A stretch of DNA of 64,000 nt. Source: SMBSF63 sp034003545 (GTDB lineage Bacteria; Chloroflexota; Anaerolineae; Anaerolineales; Anaerolineaceae). The position numbers and the translations under genes were made by a program. Below the pieces are notes generated by a model, which was not told the DNA's origin, did not search any database, and saw nothing but the letters and a program-made list of their open reading frames with translations. Below, piece after piece: positions 17,243 to 26,102 of the stretch. Each line of letters opens with the position of its first letter. The first letter of the stretch is position 1. The stretch is from contig CAYURM010000009.1 in assembly GCA_964447155.1 (NCBI GenBank), positions 32,673 to 96,672 on the forward strand, given 5' to 3'.

Positions 17243-18718
17243 ATTAACACCGTACAGAAAACGATCAACTTCTTCCAGCATCTGCTGGCTGCCATCTTTG
17301 ACCGCGAAACCGAGAAAAACTTCCCCTGGCTGGGCTGGGGCTGGCTGGGCGGCCTGTATGCGCTGGGGGTCTTCCTGTTTGGGAGGTTTCTCAACTGGGG
17401 GGCAATTCCTTTTGACTGGCTGGACTGGGCCGAAATCAACGCCCCACGCCTGGCCTTTACCAAGAACGCCGTGATGAACGGCGTGCTGCCCCTGCACATG
17501 ACCGACTCCTCGGCTCTGCGCGGGATCACCGATCGCTTTATGACCGTGCCCGACCCGATCCTTTCACCACAAATCCTGCTGCTCAAATTCATGGATGTCG
17601 GCCCGTTCGTGCTGGTGCAGGTGCTGCTGTTCTTTACCCTGGGCTTTTGGGGCCTGCTGTGGTTCCGTCGCCGCTATCACCTCTCGCTGGCAGCCTTCAC
17701 CCCCCTGTTCCTTTTGTTTAATTTCAACGGTCACAACCTCACCCACCTCAGCGTGGGGCATGTAACCTTCGCCGGATACTTCCTGTTCCCGTGGTTTCTG
17801 GCCCTCATCATTCAACTGGTGGTGGATGGGCAAAAAAGCTGGGCCTGGGTGGCGAAAATGGCGATCCTCCTGTTTGCCATCTGGCTGCAAGGCGCCTTCC
17901 ACCATTATGTGTGGGGGTTGATGTTTATCGGGCTGATCGGCCTCACCTCGGCAAAAGCTTTCTGGCCGGCGGTCAAGGCAGGTGTGGCGGCGATACTGCT
18001 CAGCATGGTACGCATCCTGCCCCCGGCGATGATGTTTGGGCAATACGACGATGATTTCCTGGGCGGATACCCCACCGTATGGGACACGCTGCGCTCGATG
18101 GTCACAATCGTCTTCCCGGCCGATGCGATTGAAGCCCCGCGCAGCATGCTCAACTCTCTGGCCTGGTGGGAGTTTGATCTGTATCTCGGCATCCTCGGCG
18201 CGGCCTTCCTGCTGTGGTTTGGGGTGGGCCGCTGGCTAAAAAATAAACGCAGCGAAACCGGCTACCCGGCTCTGCTGCTGCCAGTTGTGATTATATTTAT
18301 TTTTTCCATCGGGCGGGTCTACCGTCTGGTACGTCTGATCCCGATCCCGCTGCTGGCCGGGGAACGTGCCACCTTCCGCATGATCATCCTGCCTGTGGTC
18401 ATTCTGCTCATTCTGGCAGCGATCGAGTTCCAGGCCTGGCTGAACGAACGGGAACATACCCCCATCCTGCAAGTCAGCATGTTAGGCGGCTTCTTCCTGA
18501 TCGGGCATGACCTGTGGCAGCACCTTAAAGTATGGCAGGTGACCAATGCCGTGGGAGCTTTTGATGTCGCGCGGGTGGATTTGACATTGAAAGTGGTCGG
18601 CAACCATCCCGACCCGGCCTATACCACCATCCTGGCGATTGGGGCAGCCGTCTCGGCCCTGACCCTGGCGGCCTTGATCATCCTGTGGGTACGCGAAAAG
18701 CACGCACCCAGTACCTAG
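17243..18718 (+). CDS. Polytopic membrane protein with apparent ATT start codon
   Basis: About 491 residues and roughly nine to ten membrane helices, with a short amphipathic N-terminus. The soluble loop after helix 1 contains WAEINAPRLAF. The architecture (a periplasmic loop after helix 1, many paired helices, no clear cytosolic domain) resembles GT-C-type or YfhO-like membrane proteins; the function is unknown. The reading frame is open from 17162, but the only ATG/GTG/TTG is the GTG at 17471, which would remove the first helix (WLGWGWLGGLYALGVFLFG). A perfect AGGAGG at 17231-17236 sits 6 nt before ATT at 17243, so ATT is the best start. It is followed after 13 bp by the DUF4013 gene, with which it is probably co-transcribed. 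Confidence 0.78.
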   Translation: MNTVQKTINFFQHLLAAIFDRETEKNFPWLGWGWLGGLYALGVFLFGRFLNWGAIPFDWLDWAEINAPRLAFTKNAVMNGVLPLHMTDSSALRGITDRFMTVPDPILSPQILLLKFMDVGPFVLVQVLLFFTLGFWGLLWFRRRYHLSLAAFTPLFLLFNFNGHNLTHLSVGHVTFAGYFLFPWFLALIIQLVVDGQKSWAWVAKMAILLFAIWLQGAFHHYVWGLMFIGLIGLTSAKAFWPAVKAGVAAILLSMVRILPPAMMFGQYDDDFLGGYPTVWDTLRSMVTIVFPADAIEAPRSMLNSLAWWEFDLYLGILGAAFLLWFGVGRWLKNKRSETGYPALLLPVVIIFIFSIGRVYRLVRLIPIPLLAGERATFRMIILPVVILLILAAIEFQAWLNEREHTPILQVSMLGGFFLIGHDLWQHLKVWQVTNAVGAFDVARVDLTLKVVGNHPDPAYTTILAIGAAVSALTLAALIILWVREKHAPST

Positions 18719-18731
18719 ATTGGAGAAAACA

Positions 18732-19490
18732 ATGGATACCTTTACCAGCGCCAACCTGAAATCAATCTTCACCTACCCGTTTAAAGACGAGAAATGGCAA
18801 AACAAGCTGCTCATTGCCGGTGGACTGATGCTTGCCAATTTCACCATTCCCCTCCTGCCGCTCCTGGCGCTCTACGGTTATATGATGCGCATCATCAAAC
18901 AAGTGGTGGAAGGGGATGGCGAACCCACCCTGCCGGAGTGGGATGACTGGGGAGACCTGCTCCTGAACGGGCTGAAACTAATGGGGCAATCCTTCATCTT
19001 CGCTTTGCCGCTGATCATCTTGTGGATCGTCGGATACGGGGCCATGTTCTTCCCCATTGTCCTTTCCGAACTGGCTGCCGAAAGCGGTGATATGGGATCT
19101 GAAGGCCTGTTGACCATCATTTCCCTGCTCACCATGGGAGGCAGTTACGTCATGTTCGGCCTGGTGATCCTCCTGTCGGGTGTGCTGGGCTTCATCCAGT
19201 CCGTCATCATCTGCCATGTGGCCGTCACGGAACAGTTTGCGGCAGCCTTCCGCTTCCGCGAATGGTGGCGCATCTTGCGCAGCAATCTGGGCGAGTTCCT
19301 GCTGGCGTATATATTTTTCACGGGACTGACCATTGGTGTCAGCCTTCTCTACCAGGTGTTGATCTTCACTATTGTGCTGTGCTGTATTGTGCCGTTTGTC
19401 CTTTCGGCGGCTTCTGGATACCTGATGCTCGTGATGGCCCCCTTGTTTGGCGGGGTATACCGCCATGCGCTGGAGAAAATGGACGCCTGA
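18732..19490 (+). CDS. DUF4013 membrane protein
   Basis: A 252-residue protein with about five to six helices and the DUF4013 signature order: FTYPFKDEKWQNKLLIAG near the N-terminus, GYMMRIIKQVVEGDGEPTLPEWDDW (here split as GYMMRIIKQV and PTLPEWDDWGDL), then a helical bundle. The function of the family is unknown. The start at 18732 has GGAGA 5 nt upstream and is preferred over a TTG at 18720. It is the second gene of a two-gene unit and ends at a strong terminator. Confidence 0.88.
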   Translation: MDTFTSANLKSIFTYPFKDEKWQNKLLIAGGLMLANFTIPLLPLLALYGYMMRIIKQVVEGDGEPTLPEWDDWGDLLLNGLKLMGQSFIFALPLIILWIVGYGAMFFPIVLSELAAESGDMGSEGLLTIISLLTMGGSYVMFGLVILLSGVLGFIQSVIICHVAVTEQFAAAFRFREWWRILRSNLGEFLLAYIFFTGLTIGVSLLYQVLIFTIVLCCIVPFVLSAASGYLMLVMAPLFGGVYRHALEKMDA

Positions 19491-19508
19491 CTTCCCTGAT
19501 AAAGATCC

Positions 19509-19543
19509 AGGCCGCCTCAAAACGAGGCGGCCTGTCTTTTTTT
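19509..19543 (+). terminator. Rho-independent terminator
   Basis: AGGCCGCCTC-AAAAC-GAGGCGGCCT followed by GTCTTTTTTT. Ends the DUF4013 operon. Confidence 0.92.
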
Positions 19544-19622
19544 CCTGATCCCTGATTGACAAATCACCTGATCTCTTTTTTCTCTGTTATCATTCGCTTC
19601 ATCTTACATCATTGAGGTTTTC

Positions 19623-20504
19623 ATGAAAAATAAAGGTGTTTTTTATGCGCTAGGCGCATATTTTCTGTGGGGCATCCTGCCCATCTATTGGAAGCAATTG
19701 CACCAGGTGCCATCTTTCCAGATTTTTGCTTTCCGCATCATTTCTTCCTTATTGTTTCTTGTCCTGGTTCTAACCGTGCGCAAGAATTGGGGGGCATTCA
19801 AACAGGCGGTTTTCAACCGAAAATCCATCCTGCTGTTCACCCTCTCCGGCGTACTGCTGGGGATCAACTGGCTGGTCTACATCTGGGCGGTGAATGCCAA
19901 CCACATCGTTGAAACCAGCCTGGGTTATTTCATCAACCCCCTGGTCAGCGTGGCATTAGGGGTCATCTTCCTGCGCGAGAAGCTGCGCCCGCTGCAATGG
20001 GTGCCGGTAGGCATGGCCGCGGCCGGCGTGGTTTACCTGACCGTACAATACGGCACCCTGCCCTGGATTTCGCTGACCCTCGCCTTTTCATTTGGCATCT
20101 ATGGATTATTGAAGAAGATCGCTTCCACCGGCGGCCTGTACAGCATGACAGTCGAGATGGCTGCCCTGTGTCTGCCTGCGCTGGGCTATCTGCTGTGGAT
20201 GGGTTCGCGCGGCGAGGGGGTTGTCAGCACCGCCAGCCTGACGACCTGGCTGCTGTTGATCGCTGCCGGAGCGATCACCGTCGTCCCCATTTTGCTGTTC
20301 ACCGCTGCCGCACGCATCATTCCCCTCGCCCTGGTAGGCATCCTGCAATATGTAGCGCCCACCCTGCAATTCCTGATCGGTGTATTGCTCTACAAAGAAC
20401 CCTTTACCCGGACAGACCTGATCGGCTATAGTATCGTTTGGGCAGCGCTGATCATCTTCTCGCTGGAAGGAACGCTGCAAAGGCGAAAGACTGCCAGAGC
20501 GTGA
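19623..20504 (+). CDS. rarD: RarD-type EamA transporter
   Basis: A 293-residue, ten-helix DMT transporter. The RarD hallmarks are KGVFYALGAYFLWGILPIYWK at the N-terminus (first 20: KGVFYALGAYFLWGILPIYW), NWLVYIWAVNANHIVETSLGY (read as NWLVYIWAV plus ETSLGYFINPL) and ALVGILQYVAPTLQFLIGV near the C-terminus. RarD is linked to chloramphenicol sensitivity in E. coli, but its substrate is not established. GAGG lies 6 nt before the ATG. An 11-bp inverted repeat (20506-20516 / 20542-20552) follows, without a T run. Confidence 0.93.
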   Translation: MKNKGVFYALGAYFLWGILPIYWKQLHQVPSFQIFAFRIISSLLFLVLVLTVRKNWGAFKQAVFNRKSILLFTLSGVLLGINWLVYIWAVNANHIVETSLGYFINPLVSVALGVIFLREKLRPLQWVPVGMAAAGVVYLTVQYGTLPWISLTLAFSFGIYGLLKKIASTGGLYSMTVEMAALCLPALGYLLWMGSRGEGVVSTASLTTWLLLIAAGAITVVPILLFTAAARIIPLALVGILQYVAPTLQFLIGVLLYKEPFTRTDLIGYSIVWAALIIFSLEGTLQRRKTARA

Positions 20505-20505
20505 A

Positions 20506-20552
20506 GAATGTGTGCATGTTCTTCGGCTTGAGCGAAAAGGTTGCACACATTC
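20506..20552 (+). terminator. Possible weak terminator hairpin
   Basis: GAATGTGTGCA and TGCACACATTC pair perfectly around a 25-nt loop directly after rarD. The missing T run makes intrinsic termination uncertain. Confidence 0.35.
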
Positions 20553-20682
20553 TTGATGACTACCAACTCTTTAACCCTACCCTGCACCTGTTTACTAAAA
20601 AACCCGCATAGAATTCACCCTTCCATTGGTACAATGGAAGGGTAGAATCTATCCTGCTCAATTATTCTTCAGGGACATGCTC

Positions 20683-21552
20683 ATGAAATGTACTATCGCG
20701 CTGGCACAGATCAATACCAAACTGGGATGCGTGGAAGACAACCTCGAGAAACACATCGAATATATCAAAGCTGCCCAGACTCAAAACGCAGACCTGATCG
20801 TCTTCCCTGAACTATCCCTGACCGGGTATGCGCTGCAAGACCTGACGTCCACTGTCTCACACCGCCCCACAGCGGATGACCCCATCTTCCGCCCGCTGCT
20901 GGAAGCCAGCCAAAAGATGGACATCATGGTTGGCTTTGTGGATGAAGATGTGCGCAACCGTTTTTATGTCGCCGCGGCCTACCTGTCTCATGGTGAGGTG
21001 CTGCACGTGCACCACAAGGTCTACCTGCCCACCTACAGCCTGTTTGACGAGAGCCGTTTCTTTGCCTGGGGTGACGGCGTCCAGGCTTTTGACACCCCCT
21101 TTGGCCGCATGGGCATGCTCATCTGCGAGGACTTCTGGCATGCTTCACCGCCCTATCTGCTGTGGCTGGACGGCGCAGACATCCTCCTGCTGCATTCCGC
21201 TTCTCCCGGGCGCGGCCTGGGGCAGCAGCCAGAACTGGAATCTGCCCACTGGGTGGATCATATCAACCGCGCCTATGCCAGCCTGTTCACCAATTTCGTC
21301 ATCCACACCAACCGCGTCGGCTACGAAGACGGTCTCAACTTCTGGGGCGGAGCCTCTGCCTATGATCCCAATGGTCAACGGCTGGTGCTGGGGCCAAGGC
21401 ATGAGGAAGCGCTGGTGATGGTCGAGATTGACCTGAATCAGTTGCACCGCACGCGGGCACGCCTGCCCATGCTGCGCGATGAGCGCACCTCACTGGTGCA
21501 GCGCGAGATGAACCGCATCCTCGGCAGCGGCGACAAAAATTCAGGGAGGTAA
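20683..21552 (+). CDS. Nitrilase-fold amidohydrolase, probable glutaminase partner of NAD synthetase
   Basis: A 289-residue carbon-nitrogen hydrolase with the catalytic triad Glu43 (FPELSLTGY), Lys113 (HHKVYLPTY) and Cys149 (LICEDFWH). The sequence around the triad is that of the glutaminase domain of glutamine-dependent NAD synthetase rather than of plain nitrilases. It ends 3 bp before nadE, so it probably supplies ammonia to NadE as a separate subunit. The start at 20683 is chosen for AGGGA about 8 nt upstream. Confidence 0.9.
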   Translation: MKCTIALAQINTKLGCVEDNLEKHIEYIKAAQTQNADLIVFPELSLTGYALQDLTSTVSHRPTADDPIFRPLLEASQKMDIMVGFVDEDVRNRFYVAAAYLSHGEVLHVHHKVYLPTYSLFDESRFFAWGDGVQAFDTPFGRMGMLICEDFWHASPPYLLWLDGADILLLHSASPGRGLGQQPELESAHWVDHINRAYASLFTNFVIHTNRVGYEDGLNFWGGASAYDPNGQRLVLGPRHEEALVMVEIDLNQLHRTRARLPMLRDERTSLVQREMNRILGSGDKNSGR

Positions 21553-21555
21553 ACC

Positions 21556-22419
21556 ATGACAAATAAAATTCCGGTTTTTCAGGCACAAAAAAGCAGCCAG
21601 CACGATATGTCGATCAATACCGAACTGGCCCGCAAGATCCTGACCGGCTTCCTCCATTCCGAAGTCACCCGCACCGGTTTCACCAAGGCCGTGCTGGGGC
21701 TTTCCGGCGGCATTGACTCAGCCCTGTCCTGCTATCTGGCCGCAGAAGCACTGGGAGCGGAGAATGTACTGGCCGTGCGGATGCCCTACAAGGCCTCCTC
21801 CCCGGAGTCACTTTCACATGCTCAATGGATCATCGATGACCTCGGCGTACAATCCCTGACGATTGAGATCACCGACATGGTTGATCCCCTGTTTGCCAAA
21901 ATGCCGGAGATCAATAACATGCGTAAGGGCAACATCATGGCCCGCCAGCGCATGATCATCCTCTACGACCAATCCGCCGCCTTCCCCGGTCTGGTGATCG
22001 GCACCAGCAACAAGACCGAGATCCTGTTAGGATACTCCACCCTGTTCGGTGATTCCGCCTGTGCGCTGAACCCGATCGGCGACCTGTATAAATGCCAGGT
22101 GCGCCAGCTCTCCCGCGCCCTGGGCGTGCCATCCGAGATCGTGGACAAAGCCCCTTCAGCTGACTTGTGGGCCGGGCAGACCGACGAAGCCGACCTGGGC
22201 TACACCTATGACCAGGTTGACCGCCTGCTCTATCTGCTGGTCGATGAACGCTATACGCCTCAGGAGTGCATTGAGGCCGGCTTTACCGCAGACTTTGTGC
22301 ACAGCGTGGTCGAGCGCGTGCGCCGCAACCACTTCAAGCGCATCCTCCCCCCGATTGCCAAGCTCAGCAACCGCACCATCGGCTACGATTATCTCTATCT
22401 GCGGGATTGGGGGACCTAG
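21556..22419 (+). CDS. nadE: NAD+ synthetase, synthetase domain only
   Basis: An ATP-pyrophosphatase enzyme that amidates NaAD to NAD+. The P-loop is LSGGIDSA (49-56). Other conserved blocks are MPYKASSPES, IMARQRMIILYD, GTSNKTEILLGYSTLFGDSA and KAPSADLWAGQTDE. It has 287 residues and no N-terminal glutaminase domain; that function is carried by the preceding gene. AGGGAGG lies upstream, overlapping the end of that gene. The split arrangement is seen in several bacteria and contrasts with the fused form. Confidence 0.95.
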   Translation: MTNKIPVFQAQKSSQHDMSINTELARKILTGFLHSEVTRTGFTKAVLGLSGGIDSALSCYLAAEALGAENVLAVRMPYKASSPESLSHAQWIIDDLGVQSLTIEITDMVDPLFAKMPEINNMRKGNIMARQRMIILYDQSAAFPGLVIGTSNKTEILLGYSTLFGDSACALNPIGDLYKCQVRQLSRALGVPSEIVDKAPSADLWAGQTDEADLGYTYDQVDRLLYLLVDERYTPQECIEAGFTADFVHSVVERVRRNHFKRILPPIAKLSNRTIGYDYLYLRDWGT

Positions 22420-22559
22420 ATTTTCCTCTCACGCTTCTTTCTCGAATTACTCCCCTATCTAGCAGCCATTTTTCTCTATTTCGGGTTGCTCAAAAAATTA
22501 TCCAAACGCCAGGTAAGGCAACTGCACTTCCCGGAAGTTATGCGCAATGCAGCCTGCTT

Positions 22560-23345
22560 TTAAACCGGCGATTTCCACATCGATTGGCAGCCCGACAACC
22601 GCGGGCGCTTGGTGGCGTGCAACGCAGCCAACCTGGACAAAATGCGGTGGACCACCCTGCCCGGCAAAGCCTTTATCTGTGTAGCCATTGGGCAGAAATA
22701 CGTCAAGGAATCACGGGGATCATTCAAGATCAAGGACAAACGCAGCGCCATCTTTACCAACCAGACCATTGACGCTATCCAGGCCAAAGATTTGAGTAGC
22801 AAAGCCGGCGTGCAGCGCAATTTTTTTACCGAAGCCAAAGAAGCCAGATACCTGGTGCGCCGGGATAATAACGAACCTTATCTGGTGGTGAACACCGATT
22901 TCTCCACCGGCCTGCTCAATCTAACTAACCCGGACGCGTGGTCTGGATGCAGAATGTGATCCGTGAAGAAAGCTCGCCACCGGCGAATCCTGCTAGACAG
23001 CAGACTTTGGCGAGGCCCTGCCCTGGGACGCTGAGCTGCACACCGGCGAAAGCGCAGCCAGCTACCACAATCATTACCCCGTGGCCTGGGCCAGGCTTAA
23101 CCGCGAGGTGATTATTGAGGAAACACCCAATGGCGATGAGTTGGTTTTCTTCTCTCGTTCCGGCTATCGTGAAAGCCCCGCATATCCCCCCTTTTCTGGG
23201 AAGGCGACCAGATGGTCCTCTGGGGCCGCCATGATGGCTTGAAAAGCGCCGTCACAGGCCATGCTTTCAACCCATTCCGATATCGGCGGCTACACCGCCA
23301 TCAGCCACCCTCCAGTTCACCACAAATCTTGGAGAAAAGGGTTTG
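22560..23345 (+). pseudogene. Broken GH31 glycosidase gene (sulfoquinovosidase/alpha-glucosidase branch)
   Basis: Three frames carry successive pieces of one GH31 enzyme. 22560-22959 gives the N-terminal domain (LPGKAFICVAIGQKYVKESR, SFKIKDKR) up to LLNLTNPDAW. About 22960-23190 then gives QNVIREE, DFGEALPWDAELHTGESAA (with the DFGE nucleophile region), HYPVAWARLNREV and FFSRSGYRESP. 23190-23340 gives FWEGDQMVLWGRHDGLKSA (acid/base region) and, after another shift, HSDIGGYTA. Internal deletions, frameshifts and stops are evident. The DFGE-LP and GDQ-V-W context resembles YihQ-type sulfoquinovosidases. The enzyme is dead, but it borders the PTS/transketolase operon. Confidence 0.78.
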
Positions 23346-23495
23346 CTGTAATCGCCGGCGCTATGGACAGGAACGCTGGCAGAAAAGAAATTCTGAGTAT
23401 TTACAAAATGACTATTTTTCTACCTTATTCACAAACTTATGCTTACAGATTACCAATGTGAAATAGTGTGTTATTTGTTCGATTATGTTGTTTGA

Positions 23496-23525
23496 TTGAC
23501 AGCTTTATAACTTAAAGTGCATAAT
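23496..23525 (+). promoter_or_regulatory. Promoter of the deoR-PTS-transketolase operon
   Basis: TTGACA (23496-23501), 18-nt spacer, CATAAT (23520-23525). The surrounding TTTGATTGACA and AGTGCAT elements recur with nearly the same spacing upstream of the transketolase at 28606, so this is also a candidate operator of the DeoR protein. Confidence 0.65.
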
Positions 23526-23555
23526 TAAGTACATTCAATACACACAGGTATCTTT

Positions 23556-24323
23556 ATGTATAAAGAAGAACGGCAGAAAATCATTCTCGATCTTGTGGAT
23601 AAAACCAGAAACGTAAAAGTGTCTGATTTAGCCAATAAATTCAAAGTCTCTGAAATGACAATTCGCAGGGACCTGGAAGTTTTGGAACGTGAAGGGTTAA
23701 TCCAAAAAACGTATGGCGGGGCGATAGCAGCAGCAAACCTGCCCATAAACAATGAAGCTCATATGTATGAGCGTATGAGGTTGTTGGCAACAGAAAAACA
23801 ACGAATGGCAAACTATATCGCCCGCCTGGTTACCCCCGGCGAAATGATCTTCTTGGGTTCTGGCACAACCACCACTTTTGTCGCCAAAGCACTGTCGTTT
23901 CGGTCAGACATCACAGTTGTGACAAACGCTTTAACGGTTATGGAAGAACTAGCAACAAATGCAGAGATGACCGTGATTGGCATTGGTGGATTTCTCCGAC
24001 GGAATGAATATTCCTTCTACGGGCATTTTGCGGATGCTGTTTTGAATGATCTGCGGGTGGATCGCGTGATCATGGGAATGCGCGGGGTTCATCCTGAACA
24101 TGGATTAACCAGCGATTTTCCTCAGGAAATACATACAGACCGCAAGATCATTCAAACCAGCGATAATGTTATCATCGCTGCTGACCGAACCAAAATTGGG
24201 TATATCGCCAGCAGTGTGTTAGCACCGTTAAGTGCTGCAAAGATGATCGTCACAACTGCAGGCGTAAACGAAACGTATGTTCAACTGATCCGCGAAAAAG
24301 CGATCCGGGTCGAAATCGTATGA
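23556..24323 (+). CDS. DeoR/GlpR-family transcriptional regulator
   Basis: A 255-residue sugar-phosphate-responsive regulator. The N-terminal HTH has VSDLANKFKVSEMTIRRDLE (23-42), followed by GLIQKTYGGA. The C-terminal DeoR sensor domain carries the GSGTTTTFVAKAL phosphate-binding loop and VIIAADRTKIG. It is the first gene of the PTS/transketolase cluster and its stop overlaps the start region of the IIB gene, so it most likely represses this operon until a phosphorylated intermediate accumulates. Confidence 0.93.
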   Translation: MYKEERQKIILDLVDKTRNVKVSDLANKFKVSEMTIRRDLEVLEREGLIQKTYGGAIAAANLPINNEAHMYERMRLLATEKQRMANYIARLVTPGEMIFLGSGTTTTFVAKALSFRSDITVVTNALTVMEELATNAEMTVIGIGGFLRRNEYSFYGHFADAVLNDLRVDRVIMGMRGVHPEHGLTSDFPQEIHTDRKIIQTSDNVIIAADRTKIGYIASSVLAPLSAAKMIVTTAGVNETYVQLIREKAIRVEIV

Positions 24324-24340
24324 GCAAAGGAGCTCAAACA

Positions 24341-24634
24341 ATGAAAAAATACAAAGCCTTGGTTGTTTGCGGAACAGGAATGGGTAGCAGCCTGATGTTG
24401 AAAATCCAGGTAGAACGCGTAGTAAAGGATAACGAATTACCGGTGACCGTTCAATCTGATGTCTTGTCGGCCGCCAAAGGAGCGGATGCGGATTTCTTTA
24501 TTTCGATGCTTGATTTAGTCGATATCTTATCGGGAACTGGAAAACCGATCGTTGGAATCAAAAACATCGTAAGCCGACCGGAAATATTGGCCGGTATTCA
24601 GAAACAGATAGCAGCTTTCGAACAAAGCAATTAG
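24341..24634 (+). CDS. PTS EIIB subunit, ascorbate/lactose-type fold
   Basis: A 97-residue phosphocarrier of the PTS IIB (UlaB/SgaB-like) family, with phospho-cysteine Cys10 in VVCGTGMGSS. It accepts phosphate from IIA and passes it to the sugar entering through IIC. The start at 24341 is preferred over the ATG at 24320 because AAAGGAG lies between them at the right distance. It is followed after about 160 bp by the IIC gene. Confidence 0.9.
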   Translation: MKKYKALVVCGTGMGSSLMLKIQVERVVKDNELPVTVQSDVLSAAKGADADFFISMLDLVDILSGTGKPIVGIKNIVSRPEILAGIQKQIAAFEQSN

Positions 24635-24798
24635 CACTGAAAAACACATAACTGAATAGTAATATCCACATGAGTCAACAACAGGTATGACTGTTGTAGA
24701 AAGGAGAGTCTTGTCTTAATTTTCGGACACATTTAATCGTTTCATCGCAGTACCAGCAGTATAAATTGTCGTTCTTAAAAATAATAAGGAGAAACAAA

Positions 24799-26064
24799 AT
24801 GAGTATCTTGATGACCTTCGTTACCGATTTCTTGGGTAACGCAACCGTATTAGTTGGTCTCGTCGCCCTGGTGGGTTTGCTGTTCCAAAAGAAATCCTTC
24901 CCCGAAATTCTGACCGGTGTGATCAAAACCATGACGGGCTTCATCATTTTTGGTATTGGTGCAGGTGCGGGTGTTGCTGCTCTGGCCCATTTCCAAAGCC
25001 TGTTTGCTGCAGCTTTCAATTTGACTGGCGTCACCCCCCTGGCTGAAGGCATTACCGCTATGGCCATGGGCACCTTTGGCGTTCAAACAGCCCTGATTAT
25101 GGTTTTCGGCTTTATCGTCAATCTGATCGTCGCACGTGTAACAAAATTCAAATTTATCTTCCTCACTGGTCAACACAACTTGTTCTTCGCCGCCATGTTA
25201 GCAGTTGTCTTTGGCGCAGCGGGTATAAATCCTACCATTACCGTGATTGTTGGCTCGATTATTTTGGGTGTTTTCGCTGCCGTTTTTCCCGCGCTTGGAA
25301 AACGCGGTATGAGGGCGATCACCGGCACAGACGATATTGGCATCGGCCACTACTGCACAATCGCCTATGGCCTTTCGGCCTGGCTCGGCGGTTTGGTGGG
25401 TGATCCAGAAGACAGCACAGAAAAAATCAATCTGCCAGAAGGACTGAACTTCTTCCGCGATTATGTTGCTGCAATTTCCGTCACCATGATCATCTTCTTC
25501 TACATCTCGGCCCTGGTTGCCGGGCGTGGAGCAGTAGAAGCACTTTCCGGCGGCGTGCATTGGCTGTTATTCCCTTTCTTACAGTCCCTGACCTTTGCTG
25601 GGGCAGTGTACACAATCATTACCGGCGTGCGCATGTTCCTGTCTGAACTGGTACCGGCCTTCATCGGTATCTCCGAAAAACTTATTCCGGATTCTATCCC
25701 CGCGTTGGACTGCCCCGCCGTTTTCCCCTACGCCCCGACTGCTGTTATCATCGGGTTCCTGGCTGCGTATGCTGGCGGCTTGATCACCATGTTTGTCCTG
25801 ATCGCAATAGGCGCAACGGTCATCATTCCTGTAGCCATCCCCTACTTCTTCATTGGCGCAACTGCTGGTGTATTTGGTAATGCAACTGGCGGTTGGAAAG
25901 GTGCTGTCGCAGGCGCCTTCTTGACCGGCATCCTGATCGCTGTTGGCCCGGCACTCATGTATCCGATCTTCGACCAAATTGGCCTGACCGGTACCGCCTT
26001 CCCCGAAACAGACTTCAATGCCATTGGTATTCCGCTTTACTATCTGCTGAGCTTATTCAGCTAA
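24799..26064 (+). CDS. PTS EIIC permease, UlaA (ascorbate) family
   Basis: A 421-residue permease with eleven or so helices. The UlaA/SgaT type is seen in FLGNATVLVGLVALVGLLFQ near the N-terminus, LTGQHNLFFAAM, TDDIGIGHYCTIAYGLSAWL and the C-terminal VFGNATGGWKGAV. In E. coli this family carries L-ascorbate, but homologues take other sugars and no ascorbate-catabolic gene is present here. AAGGAG precedes the ATG at 24799. It forms one permease with the IIB upstream and the IIA at 27907. Confidence 0.92.
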   Translation: MSILMTFVTDFLGNATVLVGLVALVGLLFQKKSFPEILTGVIKTMTGFIIFGIGAGAGVAALAHFQSLFAAAFNLTGVTPLAEGITAMAMGTFGVQTALIMVFGFIVNLIVARVTKFKFIFLTGQHNLFFAAMLAVVFGAAGINPTITVIVGSIILGVFAAVFPALGKRGMRAITGTDDIGIGHYCTIAYGLSAWLGGLVGDPEDSTEKINLPEGLNFFRDYVAAISVTMIIFFYISALVAGRGAVEALSGGVHWLLFPFLQSLTFAGAVYTIITGVRMFLSELVPAFIGISEKLIPDSIPALDCPAVFPYAPTAVIIGFLAAYAGGLITMFVLIAIGATVIIPVAIPYFFIGATAGVFGNATGGWKGAVAGAFLTGILIAVGPALMYPIFDQIGLTGTAFPETDFNAIGIPLYYLLSLFS

Positions 26065-26102
26065 CATATTGTATTCCAATCCATAGGTACAGGTATAACC
26101 AA

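Noticed and set aside
22407..22772. A 121-codon frame after nadE as a separate gene
   Set aside because: It overlaps the GH31 relic in another frame and has no family-like sequence or ribosome site.
24676..24705. Hairpin CAACAGGTATGACTGTTG between PTS IIB and IIC as an attenuator
   Set aside because: Short stem without T run and IIC has its own good SD; not enough to call a regulatory element.
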